Positions 36,030-44,973 are shown, counted from the first letter of the stretch. The stretch is 64,000 bases of DNA from DASUSH01 sp963785155 (GCA_963785155.1 CAWAUB010000006.1:124001-188000), one strand, 5' to 3'. Numbers and translations are program-made. The notes: generated by a model not told the origin, from the sequence alone.

Positions 36030-38278
36030 CGAGACCTTTTCTTCAGCGGCGCGTATTCGGCCATCAGCTTCTTCTCCGACCCGTCGCCGGCGAAGCGAAC
36101 GATGAGGACGTTTCCGGCCTCGACCTGGGTGACGACTCCTTCGCCGAAGCTCGCGTGGACGACATCGTCACCGGTGCGGAACTCGACGGAAGGCATCTTC
36201 GGCTCCGGCCGCGCGATCGGGCCCCCGAGGGTGAAGGTGTCGCCGCCCCGGCGGAAGCGGTTCTCGGACTGCTTGCGCTCGACCAGCTCGTCGGGGATCT
36301 CCGAGAGGAAGCGCGAGGGCATGTTGTATTCGGCGTTCCGCCCGAAGATGCTGCGGCGCTGAGCGCAGGTCGCGTAGAACCGCTGCTTGGCCCGGGTGAT
36401 CGCGACGTAGGCGAGCCGGCGCTCCTCCTCGATGTTCCCCTCCTCGACCGACCGTGAGTGCGGGAAGACGCCCTCTTCGGCGCCGATCACGAAGACGACC
36501 GGGAACTCGAGGCCCTTCGCGTTGTGCAGGGTCATCAGCGTGATCTGGCCCTCGTCGTCCTTGATCGCGTCCTGGTCGGAGAGGAGCCTGATCTGCTGGA
36601 GGAACTCCTCCAGCGGGGTCACCTCGGATTCCCCCTCGAGCTCCCGGTTGGTGTCGAACTCGCCGGCGACGCCGACGAGCTCATGCAGGTTCTCCAGGCG
36701 GCCCTCGGCCTCGATCGTCCGCTCTGCCTCGAGCGCCTCGGCGTAGCCCGTCTCCGAGATCAGGGCCTCGAGCAGGTCGGCGACGCTGTCGGTTCGCTCC
36801 GAGCGCTGGCGCAGGGAGGCCATCGTCTCGGAGAAGCGGAAGACGGCCTTGCGTGCAGCGGTCCCGAGATTGGGGACCTCCTCGATGTGCTCCATCACCT
36901 CCCAGACCGTCCGTCCGGTCGTATTCGCGTGCGAGAGGAGCCGGCCCTGGGTGGTATTGCCGATACCGCGCCGCGGGGAGTTGACGACGCGCCCGAAGGA
37001 GACGGCGTCGGCCGGGTTCGCGATCAGGCTCAGGTAGGCGATCGCGTCCTTGATCTCGGCGCGCTCGTAGAACTTGGTACCGCCGATCACCTGATAGGGC
37101 ACGTCGAAGCGGACCAGCGTGTCCTCCAGGACGCGGCTCTGCGCGTTGGTCCGGTAGAAGACCGCGACCTCGCGCCGGCCGTAGTCCTCGTCGGAGACGA
37201 GCCGCTCGATCTCCCCCGCCACGTAGCGCGCCTCCTCGTGCTCGTCGGCGAGCTCGGCGATCCGGACCGGCTCCCCGCGCCCGACCTCCGTCCACAGATG
37301 CTTCGGCTTCTGATCGCGGTTGTTGGCGATCACCCCGTTCGCCGCCTCGAGGATCACCTCGGTCGAGCGGTAGTTCTGCTCGAGCTTCACGACCTCCGCG
37401 CCGGGGAAGTCCCGTTCGAAGTCGAGGATGTTCCGGATGTCGGCATGGCGAAATGAGTAGATCGACTGGAAATCATCACCCACGACCGCCAGATTCCCGT
37501 GCTCCTCAGCCAATAGTTGGAGCATCCGGTACTGCGCTCGGTTGGTGTCCTGGTACTCGTCGACGAGGATCCAGCGGAAGGCCTTCTGATAGCGGCGGCG
37601 GACGTCCTCGAAGAGCTCGAAGAGGTTGACGGTGCGGACCAGGAGGTCGTCGAAGTCCATCGCGTTCGCCTCGTGCATCCGCTTTTCGTAGAGCTTGTAG
37701 ACGTCGGCGACCGTGTCCTCGAAGAAGCCCTCGGTCTCCTCGCGGTAGCCCTCGGCGTCGAGCAGGCGGTTCTTTGCGCCGGAGATCTGCGACTGCACCG
37801 AGCGCGGCGGGAAGCGCTTGTTGTCGACGTCGAGCTCGTCCATGCAGCGCTTGACCATCCGCAGTGAGTCGGCCTGGTCGTAGATCGTGAAGGAGCGCTT
37901 GTAGCCGAGCCGCTCGGCCTCGCGGCGCAGGATCCGCGCGCAGCTGGAGTGGAAGGTCATCACCCACATCAGCTTCGAGACGCCGCCGACAAGGGATGCG
38001 ACGCGCTCGCGCATCTCGTCCGCGGCCTTGTTGGTGAACGTGATCGCGAGGATCTCGCTCGGGTGGGCGAGCCCGGTGGCGACTAGGTAGGCGATCCGGT
38101 GAGTCAGCACCCGCGTCTTGCCCGAGCCGGCGCCGGCGAGGATCAGCAGCGGGCCCTCGCCGTGCTCGACGGCGCGGCGCTGCGGCTCGTTCAGGCCCTC
38201 CAGCAGGCGCTCGACCTGCGACGCGCCGGGCGCGATCGGGGCGCCGAATTCGATCTCATCCTGCTCGGGCGAGGCCAC
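36026..38278 (-). CDS. pcrA: ATP-dependent DNA helicase, PcrA/UvrD family
   Basis: 750-residue superfamily 1A 3'-5' helicase for repair and replication restart. Seen: the Q motif LNEPQRRAVEHGEGPLLILA, Walker A AGAGSGKTRVLTHR, TFTNKAADEMRER, the DEYQDTN box, VVGDDFQSIYSFRHAD, FLEQNYRS-like VKLEQNYRSTEVIL, TLMTLHNAKGLEFPVVFVIG and the C-terminal tail VEAGNVLIVRFAGDG, which is PcrA-like. The start is taken as GTG 38278. A longer in-frame opening runs through the upstream SnoaL-like gene and is not real. Confidence 0.95.
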   Translation of the reverse strand: MASPEQDEIEFGAPIAPGASQVERLLEGLNEPQRRAVEHGEGPLLILAGAGSGKTRVLTHRIAYLVATGLAHPSEILAITFTNKAADEMRERVASLVGGVSKLMWVMTFHSSCARILRREAERLGYKRSFTIYDQADSLRMVKRCMDELDVDNKRFPPRSVQSQISGAKNRLLDAEGYREETEGFFEDTVADVYKLYEKRMHEANAMDFDDLLVRTVNLFELFEDVRRRYQKAFRWILVDEYQDTNRAQYRMLQLLAEEHGNLAVVGDDFQSIYSFRHADIRNILDFERDFPGAEVVKLEQNYRSTEVILEAANGVIANNRDQKPKHLWTEVGRGEPVRIAELADEHEEARYVAGEIERLVSDEDYGRREVAVFYRTNAQSRVLEDTLVRFDVPYQVIGGTKFYERAEIKDAIAYLSLIANPADAVSFGRVVNSPRRGIGNTTQGRLLSHANTTGRTVWEVMEHIEEVPNLGTAARKAVFRFSETMASLRQRSERTDSVADLLEALISETGYAEALEAERTIEAEGRLENLHELVGVAGEFDTNRELEGESEVTPLEEFLQQIRLLSDQDAIKDDEGQITLMTLHNAKGLEFPVVFVIGAEEGVFPHSRSVEEGNIEEERRLAYVAITRAKQRFYATCAQRRSIFGRNAEYNMPSRFLSEIPDELVERKQSENRFRRGGDTFTLGGPIARPEPKMPSVEFRTGDDVVHASFGEGVVTQVEAGNVLIVRFAGDGSEKKLMAEYAPLKKRSR

Positions 38279-38322
38279 GGGTCGAGGATAGACCTGCCCC
38301 CGGCGCGTGCTGGTGACGAGTG

Positions 38323-38719
38323 CTACTCCGAGAGCCCTGCGGCTTCGAGGGCTTCCTGAAGCTCTTGATAGAGGCAGAGCCGCACGATCAGCCCGTCGCG
38401 GATCGTGCCGAGCCAGGCCCCGTGAACCTGCACCTCGATGCCGTCCCGGCCCTGGAAGCGGTTCGTGAACGGAACGACCACGTGCTCCCCGGCATCGATG
38501 TAATCCTCGGCCCCGGCTTGAATCGTCTCCCAGGCCCCGAGGAACTCCTCCTGGAGACGTCGCATCTGGCCGAGGTTGTAGATACCTCGGTCCATGCCGA
38601 TCGCTCGCGACATGTCGAGCTCGAAATCTGGCGCGAAGTCTTCGAACCCAGGGCCACGGTCGCCGCGGTGCCAGGGCCTCAAAGGCGCGGCGGGCAATCT
38701 CGATGTTCTCCTGCGACAT
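38323..38719 (-). CDS. SnoaL-like (NTF2-fold) protein (frame broken by one base near 38674)
   Basis: ATG 38719 opens SQENIEIARRAFEA. One base later (extra C in GGCCCTGG) the frame continues as WHRGDRGPGFEDFAPDFELD, RLQEEFLGAWETIQAGAEDY, HVVVPFTNRFQGRDGIEVQV and LYQELQEALEAAGLSE. The corrected length is 131 residues (397 bp less one). The MSQENxEIxRR opening is common in this family in actinobacteria. It has the same fold as 29085 but is not a close copy. Function unknown. Confidence 0.8.
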
Positions 38720-38733
38720 CGCCGCAGCGCGGT

Positions 38734-39471
38734 CTAGCCGCCAGCCGAGGAGGGGCCCTTTTTCGGGCGCAGCTCGCGGACTCGGTCCTCCGGAGCCTCC
38801 TCCCCGCGCTCTTCGGCCAGTTGCTTCTCGAGGTCGCGGACGCGCTCGGAGAGGCTCTTGAGCGCGTCGGCGATCGGGTCGGGGAGGTGGATCCAGTCGG
38901 TGTCGGGGCCCTCGGGGCGGCGGCCCTCGACGCGCACAGGGTGGCCCGGGTTGCCGACCACGGTCGAGTTCTCGGGGACGTCCTCGATCACGACGGTGTT
39001 CGCGCCGATCTTCGCGCCCTGGCCGACGGTGATCGGGCCGAGCAGCTTGGCGCCGGAGCCGACGGTCACGTAGCTCTCGAGGGTCGGGTGCCGCTTGCCG
39101 CGCTGGAAGCCGGTGCCGCCGAGGGTCACCCCCTGATAGAGCGTGCAGCAGCAGCCGATCTCGGCTGTCTCGCCGATCACGACGCCGGAGCCGTGGTCGA
39201 TGAAGAAGTCCTCCCCGATCGAGGCAGCGGGATGGATCTCGATGTTGGTCACCGCGCGGGTCGCGAACGAGAGCGCGAGCGGCGCCATCGGGACGCGGGC
39301 CTCGTGCAGCGCGTGGGCGACGCGGTGGGAGAGGATCGCCTGCACGCCGGGCCAGGTCGCGAGGATCTCGACCGTGCCCACCCCCCGCGCCGCCGGGTCG
39401 CGGTCGCGGGCGGCGGCGACGTCCGACGTCACCTCGCGCAGGACCCTGGACAGAGTTCCGAGACCTAGCAC
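38734..39471 (-). CDS. cysE: Serine O-acetyltransferase
   Basis: 245-residue left-handed beta-helix enzyme that acetylates serine for cysteine synthesis. Seen: ILATWPGVQAILSHRVAHAL, EIHPAASIGEDFFIDHGSGV with the catalytic Asp-His, GVTLGGTGFQRGKRHPTLES and hexapeptide turns to VVGNPGHPVRVEG. A charged coiled tail of about 40 residues follows. The CysK-anchoring C-terminal Ile of some CysE is absent, since the chain ends in SSAGG. It lies 58 bp after cysK. Confidence 0.95.
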   Translation of the reverse strand: MLGLGTLSRVLREVTSDVAAARDRDPAARGVGTVEILATWPGVQAILSHRVAHALHEARVPMAPLALSFATRAVTNIEIHPAASIGEDFFIDHGSGVVIGETAEIGCCCTLYQGVTLGGTGFQRGKRHPTLESYVTVGSGAKLLGPITVGQGAKIGANTVVIEDVPENSTVVGNPGHPVRVEGRRPEGPDTDWIHLPDPIADALKSLSERVRDLEKQLAEERGEEAPEDRVRELRPKKGPSSAGG

Positions 39472-39529
39472 GGCGACCCGGACCCCACCGAAGCGGACGC
39501 GAAGCGGAGCATTCGGGGGGTAGTCATTC

Positions 39530-40480
39530 TCACTCGGGGGCGAAGAAGGGCAGGGACATGTAGCGCTCGCCGCCGTCAGGGACGATCGTGACGATTCGCT
39601 TTCCCGCCATCTCGCGGCGGGAGGCGAGCTGGAGGGCGGCGTAGATCGCGGCGCCCGCCGAGATCCCGACGAGTAGGCCCTCGCGCTGCGCGCACTGGTG
39701 GGCGCACTCGATCGCGACGTCGTCCTCGACCCCGACGATCTCGTCGATCACCGAGCGGTCGAGGACCGAGGGGACGAAGCCGGCGCCGATCCCCTGGATG
39801 TTGTGCGGGCCCGGCTCACCGCCGGCAAGGACGGGCGAGCGCTCGGGCTCGACCGCGACGACGCGCACCTCCGGCCGGCGCTCCTTCAGCACCTGGCCGA
39901 CGCCGGTGATCGTGCCGCCGGTGCCGACGCCGCAGACGAGCGCGTCCACCTCGCCGTCGAGGTCCCGCCAGATCTCCTCGGCGGTCGTCCGGCGATGGAC
40001 CTCCGGGTTAGCGGGGTTGTCGAACTGCTGCGGCATGAAGGCGTTCTCGGCGCTCGCGATATCGCGGGCGAGGTCGACGGCCTCGTTCATCCCACCGAGC
40101 GAAGGCGTCTCACGGACGACCGCGCCGTAGGCGCGCAGCAACTTTCCGCGCTCCTTCGACATCCCCTCCGGCAGGGTGAGCACGAGGTGGTACCCGCGCG
40201 CCGCGCAGACCAGGGCCAGCGCGATCCCGGTGTTGCCGGAGGTCGGCTCGACGATCACCGAGCGGCCGGGCTCGATCTTCCCCTGCTCCTCCGCGGCATC
40301 GATCATCGCGACCCCGATCCGGTCCTTGATCGAGCCGCCCGGATTCATGTACTCGAGCTTGGCGACGACCTCGGCGCCGAGCCCGGTACCGATGCGGCTG
40401 AGCGAGACCATCGGCGTGTTCCCGATCGAACCGGCCGCCTGCTCGGCGATTCGCTGCTGCATCTGTCCGCTGGCGGGCAT
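39530..40480 (-). CDS. cysK: Cysteine synthase A (O-acetylserine sulfhydrylase)
   Basis: 316-residue PLP enzyme that makes cysteine from O-acetylserine and sulfide. Seen: IGNTPMVSLSRI, the PLP lysine in YMNPGGSIKDRIGVAMI, the substrate loop EPTSGNTGIALALV, the phosphate-binding GVGTGGTITGVGQVL and GLLVGISAGAAIYAAL. ATG 40480 (MPASGQMQQRI) is chosen over longer frames because it starts just before the conserved core. Forms cysK-cysE with the next gene. Confidence 0.95.
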   Translation of the reverse strand: MPASGQMQQRIAEQAAGSIGNTPMVSLSRIGTGLGAEVVAKLEYMNPGGSIKDRIGVAMIDAAEEQGKIEPGRSVIVEPTSGNTGIALALVCAARGYHLVLTLPEGMSKERGKLLRAYGAVVRETPSLGGMNEAVDLARDIASAENAFMPQQFDNPANPEVHRRTTAEEIWRDLDGEVDALVCGVGTGGTITGVGQVLKERRPEVRVVAVEPERSPVLAGGEPGPHNIQGIGAGFVPSVLDRSVIDEIVGVEDDVAIECAHQCAQREGLLVGISAGAAIYAALQLASRREMAGKRIVTIVPDGGERYMSLPFFAPE

Positions 40481-40523
40481 CGCGCCACGGTACCGCGCCC
40501 GGCTGCGCGTCGGCGGAATCCGC

Positions 40524-41255
40524 CTATCGAACGAGGTTGTACGCGCAGCGGTACGGCTGCTGTGTCGTCGTCGGATCGTCGTTCGAGCTGATGCCGCCAC
40601 TGTCCTGAACCGTGAGCACGTTGAGACCGGTTCCGTCGTCGTCGACGGAGACATCGCTCGTCCAGTGCGCCGACGCGGCGTCGTTGCCGAGATTGATCAA
40701 AGCAACGTTTCTGATCGAGTCGAGTTGGGCCTGAACCGGCAGATACCCACTGTCCCCCGAGCAGGTGTCGGATGCCGAGCTCCAGGTGGTGGTCCCCCGA
40801 ATCAGGGTGTCGTAACAGAAGCCCCGATGGAAGAACGTGGGATTCGCGGTGGGGCATTCGGCGTCGTGCCCGTCGAGGGTGTCGGCGTTCAGCCCGGAAT
40901 CGTCATTGTCGACGGCGTTCAGCTTCGCCAGCACCTGCGCAGGCGTGTCCGGTGAGCCGGCCGCGCCCGACTCACCCTGCGGCCCCTGCAAGCCCTGAGG
41001 CCCTTGCTCGCCTGCGGGAAGCTGGCCGGCGGCGAAGTCCTCGGAGAGCAACGTGCCGTTTGCGACCTTCGGCGACTTGACCGCGTTCTTCGCCAGGTCG
41101 GACGTCTTGACCGCCTTCGGGGCGATCTGCCTAGAGCCGATGCTGTTCTTCTTCAGTCCTGCGGCTACGGCCATGCCGCCACCGAGGACGGCGAACAGCG
41201 CGATCGACGCGACGACGTTTGCGTAGGTGAAGTGCGGCTTGAGCTTGGTGAGCAT
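40524..41255 (-). CDS. Exported collagen-like protein
   Basis: 243 residues with an AGAGAGG site ahead of ATG 41255. The N-terminus FTYANVVASIALFAVLGGGM is a signal/anchor helix typical of a Thermoleophilia protein family. Then come KKNSIGSRQIAPKAVKTSDL, a short collagen-like segment GPQGLQGPQGESGAAGSP near residues 87-104, and a globular C-terminal half with six cysteines (RGFCYDTLIRG, DTCSGDSGYLPVQAQLDSIR) resembling bacterial tail-fibre-type folds. A surface or appendage role is likely but unproven. Confidence 0.78.
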   Translation of the reverse strand: MLTKLKPHFTYANVVASIALFAVLGGGMAVAAGLKKNSIGSRQIAPKAVKTSDLAKNAVKSPKVANGTLLSEDFAAGQLPAGEQGPQGLQGPQGESGAAGSPDTPAQVLAKLNAVDNDDSGLNADTLDGHDAECPTANPTFFHRGFCYDTLIRGTTTWSSASDTCSGDSGYLPVQAQLDSIRNVALINLGNDAASAHWTSDVSVDDDGTGLNVLTVQDSGGISSNDDPTTTQQPYRCAYNLVR

Positions 41256-41344
41256 GACCTCTCTCCTCGTGGGGTGTGTGAGGAAAGCTTCGGGCCGCAC
41301 GGTCCCCACGGGAATCCCCCAGGAGCCGAGAGTTGCGAGATCGT

Positions 41345-41383
41345 CGCCTCCCCCAACCGGGGGTCCCCCAGCCGGAGGAGGCG
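41345..41383 (-). terminator. GC-rich hairpin after the cupredoxin gene
   Basis: Seven-bp perfect outer arms (CGCCTCC / GGAGGCG) with further C5/G5 pairing inside, 11 bp beyond the cupredoxin stop. There is no U-tract, so termination would rely on the stem, as often in high-GC actinobacteria. The rest of the 138-bp gap holds the ribosome site of the collagen-like gene. Confidence 0.5.
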
Positions 41384-41393
41384 CCAGGCCTGC

Positions 41394-41734
41394 CTACTTC
41401 TTGACTTTCACCTTCATGTCCATGCCGTCGTGGATCGAGCAGATCAGCTTGTAGGTGCCCTCTTCCTTGAACTTCTGCTTGAACAGGACGCCGCTGCCCG
41501 ACAAAGGAGTCGACTCGAAGAACTTGCCGGGGTCCGGAGACCTTGACCACGTCGTGCTCGTTCGCGCCGGTCCAGTCGAAGGCGACCTTGTCGTTCTTCT
41601 CGATCGTGACCTTCTTCGGGCTGAAGAAGTCGTCGCCTACCTCGACCGTCTCCGTGCCGCGCGAAGGCGAATGCGGCGAGCGACAGCGCCGCGGCAGCGG
41701 CGAGCGAGAGGACGATGATGAGTCTGCGGCGCAC
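41394..41734 (-). CDS. Secreted single-domain cupredoxin (frame broken by two single bases near 41658 and 41530)
   Basis: GTG 41734 opens a signal peptide (LIIVLSLAAAAALSLAAFAF). After one extra base the frame gives TETVEVGDDFFSPKKVTIE and FDWTGANEHDVVKVSG. After a second extra base (GACCCCGG) it gives KFFESTPLSGSGVLFKQKF and YKLICSIHDGMDMKVKVKK. The type 1 copper ligands are His in NEHDVV and Cys, His and Met in LICSIHDGM. 341 bp less two bases is 112 residues. It is 9 bp after the large copper protein gene and resembles that protein's C-terminal domain. Confidence 0.82.
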
Positions 41735-41743
41735 GAGAACCCC

Positions 41744-43468
41744 CTAGTTCTTGTTTTTCGGCTTGTCCTTGACCCGCACCGAGCCCCGCATGAACGGGTG
41801 GATGCGGCAGAAGTACGTGTAGGTCTTGCCGGCCTTCTCGAGCGGCGGCGTCGTGTACTCGTTCGAGTTCGTCACCACGCCCTCGTTGGCGCCCGTGCCG
41901 AAGCCGAGCTGGCCCGAGTCGAACTTGATCGGCCCGTCGGCGAGCGGGTAGCCGATGCCCGAGCCGCGGTTACAGGGCGCCTTGCACGAGGTGATGCTGT
42001 GCCAGGCCTGCTGTTCCTCGGGCATGCCGGGGAGCGCCTCGGTGTTCGTGAAGGAGACGCCGCGGTTCTTCTTGATCAGCGGCGGGCGCATCAGCGTCTG
42101 CGGGAAGCTCGAGAAGGCCGAGTAGCCGCCAAGCTGATACCGGAAGCCGTCGATGTCGATGCCCGACTTCGGCACCTTGCCCTTGCTCTTCAGGTCGCGG
42201 GGATCCGGGAGCTTCAGGTTCTTGTTCGCTTCCTTGTCGATGTTCTCCGGCAGGCGGCCGTGAGTGAGGATCCCGCCGGCCTCGTACATCGCCTGGACCT
42301 CGGCGGCGTCGTCAAACGGGTCCCGCGCCGCCGGATCGTCGGCCCGCGAGACGGCGAGCGGGAGGATGCCCATCGACTCATACCAGGACGCCTTGCTGAC
42401 GTCGTATGTGGAGTCGATCGAGACGGTGTCGCCGGCCTTCAGCTTGATCCGCCATTCGCGCGGCGTCGCGCCCATGCTCACGTCCCAACTGATCGCGCCG
42501 GCCGGCTCGTAGTACTTGGCGTCCGAGCGGAAGAGAGGCTTGATCTCGGCCGGGTCGTCGCCGTCAACGGTCCCGGCATCGGCCCCGTCCCGGGCCACCT
42601 GGAGGTCAACGTGAGTCCCTCCGGGGTGCAGGTGGCCGGCGCCGAAGACGATCGTGCGGCCGCCGTTCGGCACGGTCCAGTTCGCCGCGTTGGAAATCTT
42701 CTCGCGCTCCTCGAAGCCCGGCTCGCTCGGATCGGTCGGAACCTCGTCGGGGAAGGTGAAATCACCGTCGCCATCACGGTCGAAGCCGCGCTCGGCGTCG
42801 AAGACCGGGTAGACCTGCGGCGCGCCGGCGACGTCGAGCCACTCGATCTCTGCCTCGGCGATGTCGGTGCGGATCGGGTCGGACTCGGGCACCCAGTCGA
42901 TCTCCCAGGTGATGTAGATCTCGCGCCCGCCCTCGGCGTTCAGCGCGTGGATCATGTAGTTGAGTCCCCAGTTGGCCGAGGCGCGCGACTTGATCCCGTA
43001 GCCCTGCGGCATCTTTGCCTCGGTCTTCTCCTCGCCGGACGCGAAGGTGGGGCCGAAGTTCGGGTTGAGCCAGACGACGTGGTGGAGGTGCAGGTCCCAG
43101 ACGCTCGGGGTGACGACCTCGCCGTTGTCGAGGACCTCGACCATGCTCGGCTTGAAGCGGGTGATGTAGCCCTGCGCGTTCGAGCCGTTCTGGAAGACGC
43201 TCGGGTCCCCCGGCCCGCTCACGGTCTGCGCGTTCGGGCAGGTTCTGGTGAGCGTGAAGAGGTTGAGGTTCTGGCCGGGATGGATCGGGATCGCGTCCGT
43301 CCGGCACGAGAACGTCGACATGCCCGTGTAGCTGGCCGTGTCGAGGATCTTGTCGTCGGAGAGCCCCGTTTCGTCCGTGGGGGCTGCCGAGGCGGAGGCC
43401 GATGCAGCAAAGGCGAGCATCGCCACCGCAGCGGCGAGCATCGTGCTCGTGGTTCTCCTCAGACTCAT
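41744..43468 (-). CDS. Secreted multidomain copper protein: PHM/DBH-like dicopper core plus C-terminal cupredoxin
   Basis: 574 residues with a signal peptide (SLRRTTSTMLAAAVAMLAFA). The candidate copper ligands fall in the order known for peptidylglycine hydroxylating monooxygenase. A His pair sits at 129-130 in LHLHHVVW and a later His at 174 in LNYMIHALN (CuH-like). An HxH is at 279/281 in GAGHLHPGGTHVDL and a Met at 366 in WYESMGILPLAVS (CuM-like). The C-terminal domain ends in YFCRIHPFMRG (Cys554, His557, Met560), a type 1 copper site. The cupredoxin assignment is firm; the monooxygenase-like core is inferred from motif order and spacing. Confidence 0.65.
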   Translation of the reverse strand: MSLRRTTSTMLAAAVAMLAFAASASASAAPTDETGLSDDKILDTASYTGMSTFSCRTDAIPIHPGQNLNLFTLTRTCPNAQTVSGPGDPSVFQNGSNAQGYITRFKPSMVEVLDNGEVVTPSVWDLHLHHVVWLNPNFGPTFASGEEKTEAKMPQGYGIKSRASANWGLNYMIHALNAEGGREIYITWEIDWVPESDPIRTDIAEAEIEWLDVAGAPQVYPVFDAERGFDRDGDGDFTFPDEVPTDPSEPGFEEREKISNAANWTVPNGGRTIVFGAGHLHPGGTHVDLQVARDGADAGTVDGDDPAEIKPLFRSDAKYYEPAGAISWDVSMGATPREWRIKLKAGDTVSIDSTYDVSKASWYESMGILPLAVSRADDPAARDPFDDAAEVQAMYEAGGILTHGRLPENIDKEANKNLKLPDPRDLKSKGKVPKSGIDIDGFRYQLGGYSAFSSFPQTLMRPPLIKKNRGVSFTNTEALPGMPEEQQAWHSITSCKAPCNRGSGIGYPLADGPIKFDSGQLGFGTGANEGVVTNSNEYTTPPLEKAGKTYTYFCRIHPFMRGSVRVKDKPKNKN

Positions 43469-43537
43469 CGGATTCCGTTCCCTCCTCAAGGACCGTAGCA
43501 GTGGCCTCTCCGGCACCTCTAACACGTAAGGGGATAT

Positions 43538-43933
43538 TTAGATGTGGTACATCGCGGTCTCGCCGCCGGCCTCGCGGCGGGCGATGTCGGCGATCGTCGT
43601 CTCGGAGAAGACAGCGCGCAGAGCTTCGACGCCCTCTTCCCAGATCCCGCCGGCCTCCTTGCCCTCCTCGCCGACCTTCCCGTCGAGGGCCTGGACTACC
43701 TCGAGGACGGTGATCTCCTCGGCCGGCCGCGCGAGCGTGTAGCCGCCCTTGACGCCGCGGTGGCTCGTCAGCAGGCCGCCGCGCCTTAGGGTCGAGAAGA
43801 GCTGCTCGAGGAACTGCACGGGCATCTGGCGGCGCTCGGCGATCGTCCCGATCGGCACGGGCGCCGGGCCGGAGCGAGCCAGCTCCGCCATAGCGACGAC
43901 GGCGTAGCGGGATTTAGACGTGACTGAGATCAA
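43538..43933 (-). CDS. Rrf2-family transcriptional regulator without cysteines
   Basis: 131 residues: SVTSKSRYAVVAMAELARSG, the winged-helix block PIGTIAERRQMPVQFLEQLF, STLRRGGLLTSHRGVKGGYT, then a short tail. The cysteines that hold the Fe-S cluster in IscR or NsrR are absent, so it is more like CymR-type members. A TTG at 43931-43933 with GGAG five bases ahead is the best start. It lies 69 bp upstream of the copper protein gene on the same strand and may control it. Its 5' end overlaps the divergent VanZ gene. Confidence 0.85.
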   Translation of the reverse strand: MISVTSKSRYAVVAMAELARSGPAPVPIGTIAERRQMPVQFLEQLFSTLRRGGLLTSHRGVKGGYTLARPAEEITVLEVVQALDGKVGEEGKEAGGIWEEGVEALRAVFSETTIADIARREAGGETAMYHI

Positions 43934-44351
43934 GACAACTCCATTCCTACAACAGTCGGGGCGCGCTGCGCTGCGCGTGCTCGCGCCGCTCGCGCTGATG
44001 GCGTTGATCTTCGTGCTGTCCGCGCAGCCCGATCTGGACAGCGGCCTCGGCACCCTCGACCTCGTGCTGCGCAAGCTCGCGCACATGACCGAGTACGCGC
44101 TGCTGACCCTTCTCTGGGCCTGGGCGCTCGCCCCGTTCACGCGCTGGAGCGCCCCCGCCGGCGCGGTGATCGCAATCGCCTACGCGGCGACGGACGAGTT
44201 TCACCAGACCTTTGTCGAGGGCCGGACCGGGAGCATCGCCGACGTCGGGATCGACGCGATCGGGGTGCTGATCGCACTCGCTCTCCTCCGTTACCATCGA
44301 ACGAACCGTCCGCCGGAGCTACGAGGGGTGAAGGAGGGGGACCGTGTCTGA
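43920..44351 (+). CDS. VanZ-family membrane protein
   Basis: Up to 143 residues from GTG 43920. Seen: PLALMALIFVLSAQPDLDSG, the conserved KLAHMTEYALLTLLWAWAL and AIAYAATDEFHQTFVEGRTG with DVGIDAIGVLIALALL. VanZ-like proteins have four helices; some give teicoplanin resistance, most are uncharacterised. The GTG start overlaps the Rrf2 start by 14 bp. GTG 43977 would avoid this and still keep the whole conserved part. The 3' end overlaps the response regulator gene by 8 bp. Confidence 0.82.
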   Translation: MTEIKTTPFLQQSGRAALRVLAPLALMALIFVLSAQPDLDSGLGTLDLVLRKLAHMTEYALLTLLWAWALAPFTRWSAPAGAVIAIAYAATDEFHQTFVEGRTGSIADVGIDAIGVLIALALLRYHRTNRPPELRGVKEGDRV

Positions 44352-44970
44352 CGAACCGCGCTGCCTGATAGTCGACGACCAACCGCTCGTTCGCCTCGGC
44401 GTTCGGCGGCTCCTCGCTGACCGTTTCGCGGTGGACGAAGCCTCCGACGGCGAGGGCGCGCTGCGGATGGTCACCGACGTCGAGGACTTCGACGTCGCGA
44501 TCGTGGATACCGGCCGGCCGCTCGATGCGAACACCGGGATCTCCGGAACTCGGACGATTCGAGCCCTTCTCGATGCCCGCCCCGGGCTTGGCATCGTCGC
44601 TCACGGCGACCGGGCCGAGCGCCACGTCGCCGCGGAGGCGATGAAGGCCGGAGCGCGGGCCTACGTCTCCAAGAGCTCCTCGCCGACGGAGCTGAGCCGC
44701 GCCGTCGACGTCGCCGCCAGCGAGGCCGACACATTCGTCGACCCGGCTCTCCCGGCGGGAACCGGCCGCGTCCTGCCGCTCCTGACGCGCCGGCAGCGAC
44801 AGATCCTCCAGCTCTTCGCCGACGGCAACTCGACCGACCGGGCGGCCATGGCGCTCGGCCTCAGCCCGGAGACCGTCCGTACCCACACCAAAGCCGTCCT
44901 CGCCCGCCTCGGCGCCCGCGATCGCGCCCACGCGGTAGCGATCGCGTTCCGCGGCAGCCTGATCGAGTAG
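44344..44970 (+). CDS. NarL/FixJ-type response regulator
   Basis: 208 residues from GTG 44344. The receiver part has LIVDDQPLVRLGVRRLLAD and the likely phospho-Asp in FDVAIVDTGRP (about residue 56), KAGARAYVSKSSSP with the conserved Lys. The LuxR HTH is LLTRRQRQILQLFADGNSTD and LGLSPETVRTHTKAVLARLG. No sensor kinase is adjacent. It overlaps vanZ by 8 bp, so both are one unit. Confidence 0.9.
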   Translation: MSDEPRCLIVDDQPLVRLGVRRLLADRFAVDEASDGEGALRMVTDVEDFDVAIVDTGRPLDANTGISGTRTIRALLDARPGLGIVAHGDRAERHVAAEAMKAGARAYVSKSSSPTELSRAVDVAASEADTFVDPALPAGTGRVLPLLTRRQRQILQLFADGNSTDRAAMALGLSPETVRTHTKAVLARLGARDRAHAVAIAFRGSLIE

Positions 44971-44973
44971 CCG

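Noticed and set aside
33936..36362. An 808-codon open frame on the plus strand
   Set aside because: It is antisense to two membrane protein genes, folD and the end of pcrA. The product is Arg/Asp/Gly-rich without any recognisable domain, as expected for a shadow frame in high-GC DNA.
36026..38719. A single 897-residue helicase with an N-terminal extension
   Set aside because: The extension is the out-of-frame reading of a SnoaL-like gene, joined by one extra base. The helicase proper starts at GTG 38278.
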